Assembly: GCF_009662475.1 (NCBI RefSeq)
Contig: NZ_CP045571.1
Span: forward strand, 2,106,501-2,170,500
DNA: 64,000 nt
DNA from: Acidithiobacillus thiooxidans ATCC 19377
GTDB taxonomy: Bacteria; Pseudomonadota; Gammaproteobacteria; Acidithiobacillales; Acidithiobacillaceae
Reading direction: 5' to 3'
Shown piece by piece: positions 44,369-55,014 of this stretch (its first letter is position 1; each line of letters begins with the position of its first letter). The notes beneath the pieces were generated by a model, which searched no databases, was not told the origin of the DNA, and saw only the letters and a program-made list of their open reading frames with translations. The position numbers and the translations under genes are program-made.

Positions 44369-45016
44369 TCAGGCGGTCTCGTTATCGCCGCGATGGGTAA
44401 TCACGGCATCGACGAGATGGTAGGTTTGGGCCTCTTCGGCCGACATGAAAAAATCCCGGTCGAGATCCTGCTCAATGCGTTCGCGACTCTGTCCAGTATG
44501 GTGGACCAGAATATCATTCAGACGTTCACGAATGCGCAGAATCTCTTTGGTGTGAATTTCGATATCATGCGCCTGCCCCTGGAAACCACCGGAAGGCTGA
44601 TGCAACATGATTCTGGCGTTGGGTAATGCGTAGCGTTTGCCTTCCGCACCAGCGGCCAGCAGCACGGCGCCCATACTGGCGGCCTGGCCAATACAGACCG
44701 TGCTCACCTTGGGACGAATGAACTGCATGGTATCGTAAATAGCCATCCCTGCCGTCACAGACCCGCCCGGGCTATTGATATACAAAGCAATATCCTTGTC
44801 AGGATTTTCCGCTTCCAGGAAAAGCAGCTGGGCTACCACCAGGTTGGCCATCATGTCTTCCACCTGACCCACCATGAAAATAACCCGTTCTTTCAGCAGG
44901 CGGGAGTAAATATCATACGACCGCTCACCACGACCCGTTTGTTCCACCACTATCGGAACATATCCCAAACCCTGGGGGGCGGACGTAACTGGTTCTCCTG
45001 CTTGTTTCCACATCAT
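44369..45016 (-). CDS. clpP: ATP-dependent Clp protease proteolytic subunit
   Basis: A 215-residue serine peptidase that assembles as a double heptamer. The catalytic Ser is in [14 protein letters not shown], the His in [12 protein letters not shown], and the Asp in the [12 protein letters not shown] region. ATG 45016 (MMWKQAGE) is set by GAGGAG five bases upstream; a second ATG follows at once. The open frame extending to 45097 runs into tig and is not used. It is 49 bases after tig. Confidence 0.97.
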   Translation of the reverse strand: MMWKQAGEPVTSAPQGLGYVPIVVEQTGRGERSYDIYSRLLKERVIFMVGQVEDMMANLVVAQLLFLEAENPDKDIALYINSPGGSVTAGMAIYDTMQFIRPKVSTVCIGQAASMGAVLLAAGAEGKRYALPNARIMLHQPSGGFQGQAHDIEIHTKEILRIRERLNDILVHHTGQSRERIEQDLDRDFFMSAEEAQTYHLVDAVITHRGDNETA

Positions 45017-45065
45017 TGCTGCTCCTCGATTAAGGGACGCTGCCACATTCGTCTGAATACCCGAT

Positions 45066-46343
45066 TTACGCCGCCGGGGTTGCCGGAGAACGGCCAATCA
45101 ACTGATTAAAGTTCACCGACTCTTCGGTCACTTTAACACGCTCCAGAAGCCATGCCACCACTTTATCCTCCAGCACCATGGCTTCTGCCTGTTCCAGCTG
45201 CTCCGGTTTGCTGCGATACCAGGCCACAAACTGGTCGGGATCCTCATATTGCTCGGCCATGTCACGGATGACTTGCGTCACCTCGGCAGAACTGGCCTGC
45301 AGCTTTTCCCGGCGCACCACTTCACTGAGGACCAGACCGAGCACTACCCGGCGCCTGGAGATATTTTCCAGGTCTCCAGCAGCACTGGCATTGGGGTCTT
45401 TCTGCAATTGTTCCAGTTCCCGGGCCAACATTTGTTTGGGCAGGTCTGGCTGGTTACTCTCGACCACCAGATCCAGCAGTTGCGATTTCACCTGGGCATG
45501 ACTCAGCCTTTGGGCTTCGCGTTCCAGATTCTCCTTGACCTCCTGACGCAGGACGGCAACATCACCATCTTCGATACCCAGCGCCAGAGCAAATTCGGCA
45601 TTCAATTCAGGCAACTGTGCTTCGGCCACTTCCTTGACCTGGAGATGAAATTCGGCATTTTTGCCCGCCAGTTCTGCCACATGATAATCCGCAGGAAACT
45701 GTACAGAAACACTTTTTTCTTCACCGGCAGAAAGCCCGATGAGGCCCTGTTCAATATCCGGGAGCAGCCGTCCGGCGCCCAGGACTACCTGATAATCCAC
45801 CACATCGCCACCGGGCATGGGTTCACCATCCATAAGTCCCTGGAAATCTACCGTAACCCGGTCTTCATTTTGTGCCGCACGCTCGGTTTTAACATAAAAA
45901 CGGCGCTGCTGGCGCATGATATCAATCGTGGCATCTACATCACTTTCCGTAACAACGGCACTCTTGCGAATCACCGTAGCCGTGGGAATTTGCGGTTCGA
46001 ATTCAGGATAGACTTCAACAACCGCCGTGAACACGAAGTCTTCTCCGCGTCCGCCTTTTTCAACCTGCACTTCGGGACGCCCTACGGGACGCAGGGATTG
46101 TTCACGGACGGCCTGGGAATAGCGCTCATTAATCAGCTGATCAAAGGTTTCCATGAGGGCATCTGAACCATAATGGCGTTCAACAATAGCCAATGGTGCC
46201 TTGCCCGGACGGAATCCCGGAAAACGCGCTGAGCGGGCCTTGTTACGTAAACGTTGCGTGACACCACTTTCCACCTCACTGGCAGGAATGGTCACATGAA
46301 TGTGGCGTTCCAGAGGCGCAGCCTCCGGTGTGGAAATTTGCAT
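45066..46343 (-). CDS. tig: Trigger factor
   Basis: A ribosome-bound chaperone and prolyl isomerase of 425 residues. The N-terminal ribosome-binding signature is [10 protein letters not shown] near 43, the FKBP-type domain lies at about 160-240 ([13 protein letters not shown]), and the C-terminal helical chaperone arms follow. ATG 46343 (MQISTP) is preferred, with AAGGA seven bases upstream; ATG 46364 lies seven codons earlier with a weak site. It heads the tig-clpP-clpX-lon block. Confidence 0.97.
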   Translation of the reverse strand: MQISTPEAAPLERHIHVTIPASEVESGVTQRLRNKARSARFPGFRPGKAPLAIVERHYGSDALMETFDQLINERYSQAVREQSLRPVGRPEVQVEKGGRGEDFVFTAVVEVYPEFEPQIPTATVIRKSAVVTESDVDATIDIMRQQRRFYVKTERAAQNEDRVTVDFQGLMDGEPMPGGDVVDYQVVLGAGRLLPDIEQGLIGLSAGEEKSVSVQFPADYHVAELAGKNAEFHLQVKEVAEAQLPELNAEFALALGIEDGDVAVLRQEVKENLEREAQRLSHAQVKSQLLDLVVESNQPDLPKQMLARELEQLQKDPNASAAGDLENISRRRVVLGLVLSEVVRREKLQASSAEVTQVIRDMAEQYEDPDQFVAWYRSKPEQLEQAEAMVLEDKVVAWLLERVKVTEESVNFNQLIGRSPATPAA

Positions 46344-46416
46344 GAACTGATCCTTGTTTTTCATTTTGTCTAAGCCTAAACACCCATCATAAACACAAGC
46401 CCGCCGCCCCTCAAGG

Positions 46417-47004
46417 TCAGCGCAGCCCCCGACTGCCCGGTTTCACCGGGACACCACCCGCCGCGCAGAGCGGACAATCTTCAGCGGACCAGGTCCGCAC
46501 CGGCAAACGCAGGAGTGGATAAAATGGAATACCATCAAAATCCTGGAAGCCCGCGCTACGATCAATAATTGCAGAACTAGCCAGTACCTTGCCACCTGCT
46601 GCCTCTACCGCAGTAATACATTCACGAGTCGATCCACCGGTCGTAGTAATATCTTCAACGACCAACACCCCTTCACCTGGGGATAAAGCAAAGCCCCGGC
46701 GCAGGACCATCTGGCCATTTTCACGTTCGGTAAAAAGACTGCGTACCCCCAGCGCTCTGGCACATTCATAGGAAACCAATACGGCACCCATGGCTGGCCC
46801 CACGACACAACGGATCTGCTTCCTGACTGCTTCTGGAATACCGGCAACCATCGCGACACAGAGGCGTTCTGCATGTTCTGGGTTCTGCAACACTTTTGCA
46901 GATTGCAAGTAGGTATCGCTGTGCAAGCCAGAGGACAATAAAAAATGTCCTTGTAACAAGGCACCATCATTTTTGTATAAATCCACTACTTCATCTGCTG
47001 TCAC
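46417..47004 (-). CDS. pyrE: Orotate phosphoribosyltransferase
   Basis: Converts orotate and PRPP to OMP in pyrimidine synthesis. The 195-residue protein has the PRPP-binding motif VLVVEDITTTGGSTRE near 113 and a FLLSSGLHSDTYLQ substrate segment near 21. The C-terminal tail contains CPLC, seen in the subgroup of OPRTases found in deep-branching and cyanobacterial lineages rather than the E. coli type. It lies directly after pyrF, which catalyses the following reaction, and convergent genes are absent. Confidence 0.95.
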   Translation of the reverse strand: MTADEVVDLYKNDGALLQGHFLLSSGLHSDTYLQSAKVLQNPEHAERLCVAMVAGIPEAVRKQIRCVVGPAMGAVLVSYECARALGVRSLFTERENGQMVLRRGFALSPGEGVLVVEDITTTGGSTRECITAVEAAGGKVLASSAIIDRSAGFQDFDGIPFYPLLRLPVRTWSAEDCPLCAAGGVPVKPGSRGLR

Positions 47005-47048
47005 TGAGTTTGTTTCTCCATTAGTCTGATTTTATAAAATGGGACACA

Positions 47049-47747
47049 TTATCCCGCGCAAGCAGCCAACAGGGCAGACAAAGCTTCTGCCGGATCCGGC
47101 GCTGCAGTAATGGGGCGGCCAATGACCAGATAGTCTGAACCCGCCGCCAGGGCGGCTCCAGGCGTCATGGTCCGCCTCTGGTCATCGGCGCCATGCTGGG
47201 CGGGCCGGATACCGGGGGTCACCAGACAAAACTCCGGATGCAATTGTTTGAGCCGGGAAGCCTCCTGCGCAGAACAGACCAGTCCATCCAGACCAGCCTC
47301 TGCACTGAGCGCGGCCAACCTTTCTACCTGTAGCTTAACAGAGTCATGCACACCCAGCTGCCCCAGGGCATCGGCATCCAGACTGGTCAATACCGTCACC
47401 GCAATCAGCAGCGGCTGATGCCCGGAAGCCGTCACCCCATCAACAGCCTCCCGCGCGGCCTCCAGCATGGCCTTCCCCCCACTGGCATGCACGTTGAGCA
47501 TCCACACCCCCAAGCGGGCGGCAACCTGACAGGCTTTGGCCACGGTCTGCGGGATGTCATGAAATTTGAGATCCAGAAACACCTCAAAACCCCGATTCTG
47601 AAGTTGTTCAATCACTTTGGGTCCGGATGCCGTAAAGAGTTCCTTGCCCACCTTGACCCGGCATTGGCGGGGATCCAAAAGTTCAGCCATAGCCAATGCT
47701 GCTGCCGTATCTGCATAATCCAGCGCGACAATAAGTGGTGATTTCAC
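47049..47747 (-). CDS. pyrF: Orotidine 5'-phosphate decarboxylase
   Basis: A 232-residue TIM-barrel enzyme forming UMP. Catalytic residues lie in [13 protein letters not shown] near 60; the phosphate-binding C-terminus is LVTPGIRP near 175 and YLVIGRPIT near 207. GTG 47747 is chosen because GAGAGGA lies nine bases upstream and it overlaps the lapB stop by GTGA; the longer frame to 47837 is internal to lapB. It is followed by pyrE. Confidence 0.95.
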   Translation of the reverse strand: MKSPLIVALDYADTAAALAMAELLDPRQCRVKVGKELFTASGPKVIEQLQNRGFEVFLDLKFHDIPQTVAKACQVAARLGVWMLNVHASGGKAMLEAAREAVDGVTASGHQPLLIAVTVLTSLDADALGQLGVHDSVKLQVERLAALSAEAGLDGLVCSAQEASRLKQLHPEFCLVTPGIRPAQHGADDQRRTMTPGAALAAGSDYLVIGRPITAAPDPAEALSALLAACAG

Positions 47748-48904
47748 AGCTTTTCCTCTCCTGAAAAGACACCCCACTGGCGACAACTGGGGCAGCGCCA
47801 GTAATACTGCGTACTTTGATAACCACAAGACTGACAATGAAACAGTTCAGGTTCCAGTTGCCACTGACGCACGGCCAGGGCCATTTTTTCGATCAGCTCC
47901 GTTTCCGGAGCGTTCGGGTCCATGCTTAACAACAGCTGAAATACCCGAAGATCAGGTTTTTTGATCAGAATATTGCGCAAAAAACTACTGGCAGCTGCCT
48001 GTCCCTCTATTTTCTGCAAAGCTTCTGCCAGGCGTTTAATGGCCAGCGGCGAACGACAGTGATCCTGCAAACGCTGCAGATGATCCTGCTGCTGGCCCCC
48101 CATGTGCTGCAAAACCTGCAGAAAGGGCTCCAGCACCAGTAAAATCGCCGAGTCAGCCGGTAGTGCCAGCAATTTATCCCAGTATTTGAGAGCACCCTGC
48201 CAATCTTTTTTGTCAAAGGCGAGACGCCCGGCAATCATCAGTGCGCGCGGATTGTCGGGAACCTCCCGGCGCGCAGCATTCAGATACTTTTGTGCCTGAG
48301 ACTGATCCCCACTGCGCAACGCTTCTTCGGCCAGCTCACCGTACAACAAGGCAATTACCTTTTGCTGTTCGGACATTCCTGATTGGAGTAAACGCTTGCG
48401 AATGGCAATAGAGGAAGCCCACTCACTACCCAATTCATAGAGTTCCGCCAGCGTGGCAAGCCCTTCGGTATGCGCGGGCTGACTTTCGAGCAATTCCTTG
48501 AGAATGCTTTCTGCCCGATCCAGAATTCCGGCTTTCAAATAATCGCGGGCAATTTCAAACAGCACACTTTGCCTGAGTTCCTCAGCCAGGGTTGGCTGTT
48601 CCAATAAGTACTGATGCACCCGCAATGCCCTTTCCAGTTCGCCACGTCGGCGAAACTGACGGCCCAGGGCCAGGAGAATATCGACACTTTCCGGGTGCTG
48701 GCGCAAGGCTTCCAGAAAAACCTCTACCGCTTCGTCCTGACGTTCACTCAGAAGGTAATTCAGGCCCTGAATATAAACCTGAGGGATGGCTTTGCCAGCG
48801 GGGGCTTTTTGGGTACGGCCCAGCCAGAAGCCCAGCAGGGCAGCAAAGCCTGATACTATCCCCAGGACGAGGACAACCGCAGAATCCACGCCCAGAATGG
48901 TCAA
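47744..48904 (-). CDS. lapB: LapB (YciM) LPS assembly regulator
   Basis: A membrane-tethered TPR protein of 386 residues that, in E. coli, adjusts LpxC turnover and so LPS synthesis. The N-terminal helix is at about 7-27 ([20 protein letters not shown]), tandem TPRs run from about 45 to 340, and a C-terminal rubredoxin-type zinc module has CQSCGY and CPSCRQWG. The start is a TTG immediately after the ihfB stop, the only sensible one for the membrane helix. The ihfB-lapB-pyrF order is that of E. coli. Confidence 0.94.
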   Translation of the reverse strand: MTILGVDSAVVLVLGIVSGFAALLGFWLGRTQKAPAGKAIPQVYIQGLNYLLSERQDEAVEVFLEALRQHPESVDILLALGRQFRRRGELERALRVHQYLLEQPTLAEELRQSVLFEIARDYLKAGILDRAESILKELLESQPAHTEGLATLAELYELGSEWASSIAIRKRLLQSGMSEQQKVIALLYGELAEEALRSGDQSQAQKYLNAARREVPDNPRALMIAGRLAFDKKDWQGALKYWDKLLALPADSAILLVLEPFLQVLQHMGGQQQDHLQRLQDHCRSPLAIKRLAEALQKIEGQAAASSFLRNILIKKPDLRVFQLLLSMDPNAPETELIEKMALAVRQWQLEPELFHCQSCGYQSTQYYWRCPSCRQWGVFSGEEKL

Positions 48905-49207
48905 TCAGGCTTTGCCGGATGTATTCTCCGGATAATCGACCTGCTCGCGCAGTTCCTTACCCGGTTTGAAGTGTGGAACCCGCTTTTCCGGGACCATGAC
49001 CGATTCGCCGGTCTTGGGATTACGCCCCTGTTTAGCTGGACGTACATGCATGGAAAAACTGCCGAAGCCACGAATTTCAATGCGCTCACCTTCAGCAAGT
49101 GCATCACTGAGGTAATCCAGCATATGGCGGGTGGCCATTTCAATATCACGCACACTGAGCTGCGGGTATTGGGCGCTGATGTTTTTGATCAATTCAGATT
49201 TAGTCAT
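48905..49207 (-). CDS. ihfB: Integration host factor subunit beta
   Basis: A 100-residue DNA-bending subunit of [23 protein letters not shown] and [18 protein letters not shown] are diagnostic of the beta subunit. ATG 49207 is the family start; an upstream in-frame ATG at 49225 adds six residues. It lies downstream of rpsA behind a probable terminator, with lapB following directly. Confidence 0.96.
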   Translation of the reverse strand: MTKSELIKNISAQYPQLSVRDIEMATRHMLDYLSDALAEGERIEIRGFGSFSMHVRPAKQGRNPKTGESVMVPEKRVPHFKPGKELREQVDYPENTSGKA

Positions 49208-49283
49208 GATTTTTAGCTTCTTCAAATAAGCACTGATTGGAAAACCATAAAAACGACAGACGGCAAGAACTTCGGCCTGACGC

Positions 49284-49330
49284 CAAAAAAAGTGACTCCC
49301 CGGACACTCAATAAGGGCATCCCGGGAGCC
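49284..49330 (-). terminator. Probable terminator downstream of rpsA
   Basis: On the minus strand a GC-rich stem, CTCCCGG with CCGGGGAG (one bulge), and an 18-base loop are followed by TCACTTTTTTT, 10 bases after the rpsA stop. It would separate rpsA from ihfB transcription, at least in part. Confidence 0.6.
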
Positions 49331-49339
49331 GTTTCGCGA

Positions 49340-51052
49340 TTAACCCTCTTCTTCCTGCTTGCGCTTGAGTTGCTCTTTAATCAGGTCACCCAGACTGGTG
49401 GTACCTGTTGCCGCGCTGCGGGCATACTGCTGGGTAGCAGCCGCCTGTTCTTCAGCACTTGGAGCTACGGCCACATCACGCGCCTTGGTACTCAGGGTCA
49501 AGGTGCGGTTTTTACGATCTACGGCGGCAATGGCCACCTCAATCTTGTCACCCGCAGCCAGGGTCTGGCCCTTGTTCAACTCACGCTGCGGCAGGTGGCC
49601 TTCAACCCCTTCACCCAGGCGAATTTCCGCGCCACGACCGTCTACGGAAATGACTTCACCTTCTACCAGCGCGCCCTTTTCATTGGCGACGACAAACTGA
49701 ATGAAAGGATCCGTTTCCATCTGCTTGATGCCAAGACTGATACGTTCACGTTCCGGATCAATGCTGAGCACCACAGCTTCCAGCGTATCGCCTTTCTTGA
49801 AATCACGCACAGCTTCTTCACCGGTACGATCCCAGGCCAGGTCGGAAAGATGAATCAGGCCGTCAATTCCACCATCCAGACCCACAAATACACCAAAGTC
49901 GGTGATGCTCTTGATCTGGCCGGAGACCCGATCGCCTTTCTGGAAGTTCTGGGCAAAATCATCCCATGGATTAGGCAGACACTGTTTGATACCCAGAGAA
50001 ATACGGCGGCGCTCTTCGTCAATATCAAGAATCATCACCTCCACTTCCTGACTGACATGCAGGGCCTTGGCCGGATTAATATTCTTGTTGGTCCAGTCGA
50101 TTTCGGAAACGTGCACCAAACCTTCCACGCCTTCTTCGATTTCAACGAAGGCACCATAATCGGTGACATTGGTGACCTTACCGAAAATGCGGGTGGATTC
50201 GGGATAACGACGGGCAATGTCACGCCACGGGTCTTCACCCAACTGCTTCATGCCCAGAGAAATACGGCCCCTTTCGCGGTCGAACTTGAGGACCAGGACA
50301 CGCACTTCGCCGCCAACGGTAACCACTTCGCTGGGATGTTTGACGCGACGCCAACCCATATCCGTGATATGCAGCAGACCATCAATGCCGCCCAGATCAA
50401 TAAATGCGCCGTAATCGGTGAGATTCTTCACCACACCGTCGAGGATGGCACCTTCCTGGATGCTTTCCAGCAACACCCCACGTTCAGCGCTTTGTTCCTG
50501 CTCAACCACGGCGCGGCGCGACACCACCACGTTGTTACGCTTGCGATCCAGCTTGATGATTTTCATCTCGAGATCTTTGCCTTCGAGATAAGCCACATCA
50601 CGCACCGGACGGACATCCACCAGTGAACCTGGCAGGAAGGCACGGACACCATCAATGCTGACGGTGAAACCACCCTTGACCTTACCGGTCAGGAAGCCAT
50701 GTACCACTTCATTGTCATTGAAGGATTTTTCCAGGTCGACCCAGGTCTTGGCACGACGGGCTTTTTCACGCGAAAGACGGGTTTCACCCATACCATCTTC
50801 GACCAGTTCCAGACAGACTTCCACCGAGTCACCGACCTTGACTTCGATTTCACCTTCGGCGTTGCGAAACTGCTCGGCAGGAATGGGTCCTTCGGATTTA
50901 AGGCCGACGTCGACGATGACAAAATCATTATCCACGCGGGTGACGATGCCGGTGAGCAACTCACCAGGCTTCAGTCCCTGGGTACTCTGGCTTTCTTCAA
51001 ACATCTCGGCAAAACTGGGTTCAACAAGCATTTCAGCGTTAGGGGTGGTCAT
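49340..51052 (-). CDS. rpsA: 30S ribosomal protein S1
   Basis: A 570-residue RNA-binding ribosomal protein that brings mRNA to the 30S subunit. Six S1 repeats are visible, for example [16 protein letters not shown] near 36, [67 protein letters not shown] and [19 protein letters not shown] 51052 (MTTPNAEM) is preferred over TTG 51061. cmk lies immediately upstream on the same strand, as in most proteobacteria. Confidence 0.97.
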   Translation of the reverse strand: MTTPNAEMLVEPSFAEMFEESQSTQGLKPGELLTGIVTRVDNDFVIVDVGLKSEGPIPAEQFRNAEGEIEVKVGDSVEVCLELVEDGMGETRLSREKARRAKTWVDLEKSFNDNEVVHGFLTGKVKGGFTVSIDGVRAFLPGSLVDVRPVRDVAYLEGKDLEMKIIKLDRKRNNVVVSRRAVVEQEQSAERGVLLESIQEGAILDGVVKNLTDYGAFIDLGGIDGLLHITDMGWRRVKHPSEVVTVGGEVRVLVLKFDRERGRISLGMKQLGEDPWRDIARRYPESTRIFGKVTNVTDYGAFVEIEEGVEGLVHVSEIDWTNKNINPAKALHVSQEVEVMILDIDEERRRISLGIKQCLPNPWDDFAQNFQKGDRVSGQIKSITDFGVFVGLDGGIDGLIHLSDLAWDRTGEEAVRDFKKGDTLEAVVLSIDPERERISLGIKQMETDPFIQFVVANEKGALVEGEVISVDGRGAEIRLGEGVEGHLPQRELNKGQTLAAGDKIEVAIAAVDRKNRTLTLSTKARDVAVAPSAEEQAAATQQYARSAATGTTSLGDLIKEQLKRKQEEEG

Positions 51053-51132
51053 AAATTTCAATAGGCCTCATGTACCGGGAGCACCGCAGGTGTCCCTTTT
51101 GATTACAGCTCAATGCCAAATCAATGGCGGTT

Positions 51133-51813
51133 TCAATTCTCCTGCAACGCGGTTTTTACCCACGCCTGCAAGACCGTATAGGTTTCGACGACTGTTTGCG
51201 CACTGGTATCCAAAACTCGGGCATCCGCAGCGGGCCGGAGCGGCGCGACACTGCGTTGTTGATCCCGGGCATCCCGTTCTGCAATTTCCGCCACAACGCT
51301 CGCGAGATTAGCACTAATCCCCTGTTCCATCAACTGATTGAGGCGTCTTTTACCGCGTTCTTCGGCACTGGCGGTCAAAAAAACTTTCAGCACCGCTTCC
51401 GGGAAAACCACCGTACCCATATCCCGACCATCGGCCACCAGACCCGGGGCCCGGGCAAAGTCTCTTTGCCGCTGCAACAAAGCCGTACGCAGGGCTGGGA
51501 TAACAGCAATTTGCGAAGTCAGTGCGCTGATCTGTGGGGTACGAATAGCCTCGTCCACCGGTTCATCGTGCAGCAGCACCAGGGTCTGGTTGCCATCCCC
51601 CCGGAAGCGCAAGGGCAATTCCAGCGCCAGCCGAACCAGGCCGGCTTCATCATCTTTTGCGATTCCTGATCGATCTGCCGCCAGCGCCAGGGCACGATAA
51701 ATAGCCCCGCTATCCAGCAAGTGCCAGCCGAGATCATGCGCCAGCATGCGTCCCAATGTCCCTTTACCAACGCCGCCCGGCCCATCCAGCGTCACCACAG
51801 GAATCCGGCTCAT
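51133..51813 (-). CDS. cmk: Cytidylate kinase
   Basis: Phosphorylates CMP and dCMP. The 226-residue protein has the P-loop LDGPGGVGKGTLGR near 9, LDSGAIYRALALAA near 33, and VADGRDMGTVVFPEA near 125. Its start overlaps the aroA stop by ATGA. It belongs to the aroA-cmk-rpsA arrangement. Confidence 0.97.
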   Translation of the reverse strand: MSRIPVVTLDGPGGVGKGTLGRMLAHDLGWHLLDSGAIYRALALAADRSGIAKDDEAGLVRLALELPLRFRGDGNQTLVLLHDEPVDEAIRTPQISALTSQIAVIPALRTALLQRQRDFARAPGLVADGRDMGTVVFPEAVLKVFLTASAEERGKRRLNQLMEQGISANLASVVAEIAERDARDQQRSVAPLRPAADARVLDTSAQTVVETYTVLQAWVKTALQEN

Positions 51814-53114
51814 GCGTTAAGAACCTCCAGGCGCAACCCTGCCTGACGCGCCAGCGCCGGAAAACCGGGAAAAGAGGTGGCGACGTTGGCACAATCCAAT
51901 ATTTCAACATCTCCGGAGGCTACCTGCCCGGCCATGGCAAAAGCCATGGCAATGCGATGATCGCCATGACTATCGACCTGCCCACCACAGAGCGTCGAAG
52001 GCGTAATCACCGCCCCGTCAGGCTGCTCTTCCACTGCAACACCCAGAGCGCGCAAACCGGCCGCCATCACGGCAATACGGTCACTTTCCTTGACCCGCAA
52101 TTCTTCAGCCCCCGAAATGGTAGTAGGCGTTTTCGCACAGGCGGCGGCAATAAACAGGGCCGGAAATTCATCAATGGCCAAAGGCACCAAATGGGGTGGA
52201 ACCTCAATGCCTTGCAGTGGGGCATAACGTACCCGGATATCCGCCACCGGCTCACCGCCAATTTCGCGCAGGGCCGTCAAATCAATCCGCGCCCCCATCC
52301 GGGTGAGGATTTCAATGATTCCGGTGCGAGTAGGATTAATGCCTACTCCTTCAAGCAGCAGATCCGAACCCGGGGTAATACTGGCACCCAACAGAAAAAA
52401 AGCTGCCGAAGAAATATCGCCGGGTACCTGGATGCGTTGCCCGGTGAGCTGACCGCCACCCTCCAGGCAGGCCCGATTTTCCTGTCGGGATACCGCATAG
52501 CCGAAACCTTTCAACATGCGTTCACTATGATCCCGGGTAGGTGCCGGTTCAGTGACGCAGGTTTTGCCCCGGGCATATAGACCCGCCAATAATACAGCGG
52601 ATTTCACCTGGGCACTGGCAACCGGCATCTCATAATGCAATCCCTGCAAGGGCTTGCCGTGAATATGCAGGGGCGCTTTACCGTCTTGCGACTGAATATC
52701 CGCACCCATGGCCGTAAGTGGTTTCAAAACCCGACCCATGGGGCGCTTCTGCAAACTCGAATCACCCACCAGGGTGCTGGCAAAAGCCTGCCCGGCCAAC
52801 ACTCCGGACAGGAGACGCATGGCCGTGCCGGAGTTACCACAATCCAGCGGGACTTGCGGTGCTTTCAGGCCATGCAGACCCACTCCATGAATGCGCAGGT
52901 AGCCATTTACCGGTCCTTCCATCTGGACCCCCATGGCCCGAAATGCCGCAATGGTTGCCAGTACGTCTTCGCCCTCCAGGAGCCCTTCTACTTCGGTCAC
53001 GTTTTCGGCAAGGGCACCGAGAATGACGGAGCGATGGGAAATGGACTTATCTCCCGGAACAGGGAAGCGGCCTTTGAGCGCATTGCCAGGTTTGACGAGG
53101 TAGCGGGTAATCAT
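51810..53114 (-). CDS. aroA: 3-phosphoshikimate 1-carboxyvinyltransferase (EPSP synthase)
   Basis: Sixth step of the shikimate pathway, joining PEP to shikimate 3-phosphate. The 434-residue protein shows PGDKSISHRSVILGAL near 22, LDCGNSGTAMRLLSGVLAG near 90 and ELRVKESDRIAVMA near 341. The sequence GNSGTAMR contains the Gly and Pro/Ala region used to class glyphosate sensitivity; with Ala and Met there it resembles class I. It overlaps tyrA and cmk by 4 bases each, so translation of the three is coupled. Confidence 0.97.
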   Translation of the reverse strand: MITRYLVKPGNALKGRFPVPGDKSISHRSVILGALAENVTEVEGLLEGEDVLATIAAFRAMGVQMEGPVNGYLRIHGVGLHGLKAPQVPLDCGNSGTAMRLLSGVLAGQAFASTLVGDSSLQKRPMGRVLKPLTAMGADIQSQDGKAPLHIHGKPLQGLHYEMPVASAQVKSAVLLAGLYARGKTCVTEPAPTRDHSERMLKGFGYAVSRQENRACLEGGGQLTGQRIQVPGDISSAAFFLLGASITPGSDLLLEGVGINPTRTGIIEILTRMGARIDLTALREIGGEPVADIRVRYAPLQGIEVPPHLVPLAIDEFPALFIAAACAKTPTTISGAEELRVKESDRIAVMAAGLRALGVAVEEQPDGAVITPSTLCGGQVDSHGDHRIAMAFAMAGQVASGDVEILDCANVATSFPGFPALARQAGLRLEVLNA

Positions 53115-53992
53115 TCAGAAAGCACCGGTGGAAAATGAAATTGTTGGCGAACCGTTTTGCCACGCTCCAGCCAGGTCTGCAGATCAGGTATCGCTTCGTC
53201 CGTCAGCAATTGTTCCACCAGACGCAGGTTATCCTGGAACTGTTGTAGTTGCTGACGGACTGCCTGCTGGTTTTCCTGCAGAATGTCGGCCCAAAGTGCG
53301 GGGTTTGAATCGACAATTCGCGAGAAATCTCGCAAACCGCCACCCGCCAGATTTTCCAGACCGGGAAACTGCGGCGCCAGTCCGGCCAAATAGATATATG
53401 CCAACAAATGCGGCAGGTGACTGGTAGCTGCCAGCGCTGCATCGTGAGCCTGGGGCGACATTTCCTGCACCCCAGCACCCAAGGCCATCCAGAACTGCCG
53501 GACTTTGTCCAGCGCCAGCTCATCCGTCCGGCCTGTCAGTGGCGTAAGAACCACTTGTGCAGCACGATACAAGTCTTCACGCGCCGCCGGAAAGCCAGTC
53601 ATTTCACTGCCGACCACCGGATGACCCGGTACAAAGCGCGCCCCGAAAATTTCCGTAGCCCGGCAGGCAATAGTATTTTTGGTACTGGCCAGATCAGTTA
53701 TTACCGCAGCAGGGTCTGCCCAGCGCGCAACCTCTGGCAGCTGGGACAGTAAGACTTTGGGCGGAGTGGCCAGCAGGATCAGATCGGCATCCACCAATAC
53801 CTCCGGCAATTGATGACCCAGTTCAATCCGCCAAGGTTCTGCACTGGACCGCAGAGCGGCTACGGCAGCGGCACTGGGCAACGCGGCATGAATTTGACCC
53901 TCATACCCCACAGCGCGCAAGGCCTTGGCAACACTGCCACCCATCAGCCCGAGGCCCACTATGGCCACCCGCTGAAAGGGAATCTCCGGCAT
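53111..53992 (-). CDS. tyrA: Prephenate/arogenate dehydrogenase
   Basis: A monofunctional TyrA of 293 residues. The nucleotide-binding motif is VAIVGLGLMGGSVAKALR near 9, and the catalytic His region is FVPGHPVVGSEMTG near 123. It has no chorismate mutase domain and is not fused to aroA, unlike the pseudomonad arrangement. Preference for prephenate or arogenate and NAD or NADP cannot be read reliably. It overlaps aroA by 4 bases and follows the DAHP synthase by one base. Confidence 0.93.
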   Translation of the reverse strand: MPEIPFQRVAIVGLGLMGGSVAKALRAVGYEGQIHAALPSAAAVAALRSSAEPWRIELGHQLPEVLVDADLILLATPPKVLLSQLPEVARWADPAAVITDLASTKNTIACRATEIFGARFVPGHPVVGSEMTGFPAAREDLYRAAQVVLTPLTGRTDELALDKVRQFWMALGAGVQEMSPQAHDAALAATSHLPHLLAYIYLAGLAPQFPGLENLAGGGLRDFSRIVDSNPALWADILQENQQAVRQQLQQFQDNLRLVEQLLTDEAIPDLQTWLERGKTVRQQFHFPPVLSE

Positions 53993-53993
53993 C

Positions 53994-55010
53994 TTACAGT
54001 TCGCGCCCTATGGCCGCTGCAACTTTATGCAAATCATCCATCAAGGTCATCAACTGCTGAGGACTGAGTGCCTGATCGGCATCACACCAGGCTTCTTCAG
54101 GACAGGGATGAGATTCCACCAGCAAGCCATCGGCTCCAGCGGCAATGGCAGCTTTGGAAAGTGCCGGAACCAGCCAGGACTTACCACCAGCGTGGCTGGG
54201 ATCGACGATCACTGGCAGGTGGGTTTCCTTCTTGAGTACCGGAATAGCCGTGACATCCAGCACATTCCGGTAGGAAGTCTCGAAAGTACGGATGCCCCGC
54301 TCGGCAAAAATGATTTTGTGATTACCATGGGCGGCGATATATTCCGCTGCCATCAACCATTCTTTGACCGTGGCGCTTAGGCCCCGTTTGAGAATGACCG
54401 GCACATCCAGACGCCCCACTTCCTTGAGCAGATCAAAATTCTGCATGTTGCGGGTACCAATCTGAATAATATCCACACCTTTTTCCAGAAAAAGGTCGAT
54501 TTTTCGGACATCCATCAATTCGGTAACAATAGGCAGGCCCACTGCATCAGCAGCCGTCCGGAAATAGTCCAGGCCCTCATCACCAACACCCTGAAAGGTA
54601 TATGGGCTGGTACGCGGCTTGAAAGCACCACCGCGCATCAGACGGCATCCAGCGGCTTTCACGGCCTCTGCAGCACTGCGCATCTGTTCCGGCGTTTCTA
54701 CGGAACAGGGGCCGGCAATAATCTGGATTTGTTTACCACCAAAGGGAATTCCCCGCACCTCAACGATGGTATCGGTGGACTTGAATTCACGACTGACCAA
54801 CTTATAGGGTTTGAGAATGGGCATAACCTGTTCCACTGCGGGTAAGGATTCCAGGGCGCCTTCCGGCAACAAGCGTTCGTCGCCCAGCAGACCCACCACG
54901 GTCCGTTCCGAGCCAGTACTGACCATAGGCTGCAGGCCGAATTGGCGAATCCGCTCAAGCAGCTGTTCCATCTGCTCTGCGCTTGCTTGTGGTTTGACGA
55001 TGACGATCAT
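53994..55010 (-). CDS. aroF: 3-deoxy-7-phosphoheptulonate synthase, type I-beta with N-terminal regulatory domain
   Basis: First enzyme of the shikimate pathway, condensing PEP and erythrose 4-phosphate. The 338-residue protein has an N-terminal ferredoxin-like domain at about 1-75 (MIVIVKPQASAEQMEQLLER), known in Thermotoga-type enzymes to mediate inhibition by tyrosine or phenylalanine, and a catalytic barrel with IIAGPCSVETPEQM near 96, RGGAFKPRTSPY near 124 and VDPSHAGGKS near 272. Its insertion between hisC and tyrA makes the operon a nearly self-contained aromatic unit. Confidence 0.94.
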   Translation of the reverse strand: MIVIVKPQASAEQMEQLLERIRQFGLQPMVSTGSERTVVGLLGDERLLPEGALESLPAVEQVMPILKPYKLVSREFKSTDTIVEVRGIPFGGKQIQIIAGPCSVETPEQMRSAAEAVKAAGCRLMRGGAFKPRTSPYTFQGVGDEGLDYFRTAADAVGLPIVTELMDVRKIDLFLEKGVDIIQIGTRNMQNFDLLKEVGRLDVPVILKRGLSATVKEWLMAAEYIAAHGNHKIIFAERGIRTFETSYRNVLDVTAIPVLKKETHLPVIVDPSHAGGKSWLVPALSKAAIAAGADGLLVESHPCPEEAWCDADQALSPQQLMTLMDDLHKVAAAIGREL

Positions 55011-55014
55011 GGGA

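Noticed and set aside
43033-44400. 455-codon plus-strand open frame across clpX
   Set aside because: Antisense to an unmistakable clpX with all motifs; composition looks like a shadow frame.
49292-50626. 444-codon plus-strand open frame across rpsA
   Set aside because: Antisense to the six S1 repeats; its apparent internal repetition mirrors the S1 repeats.
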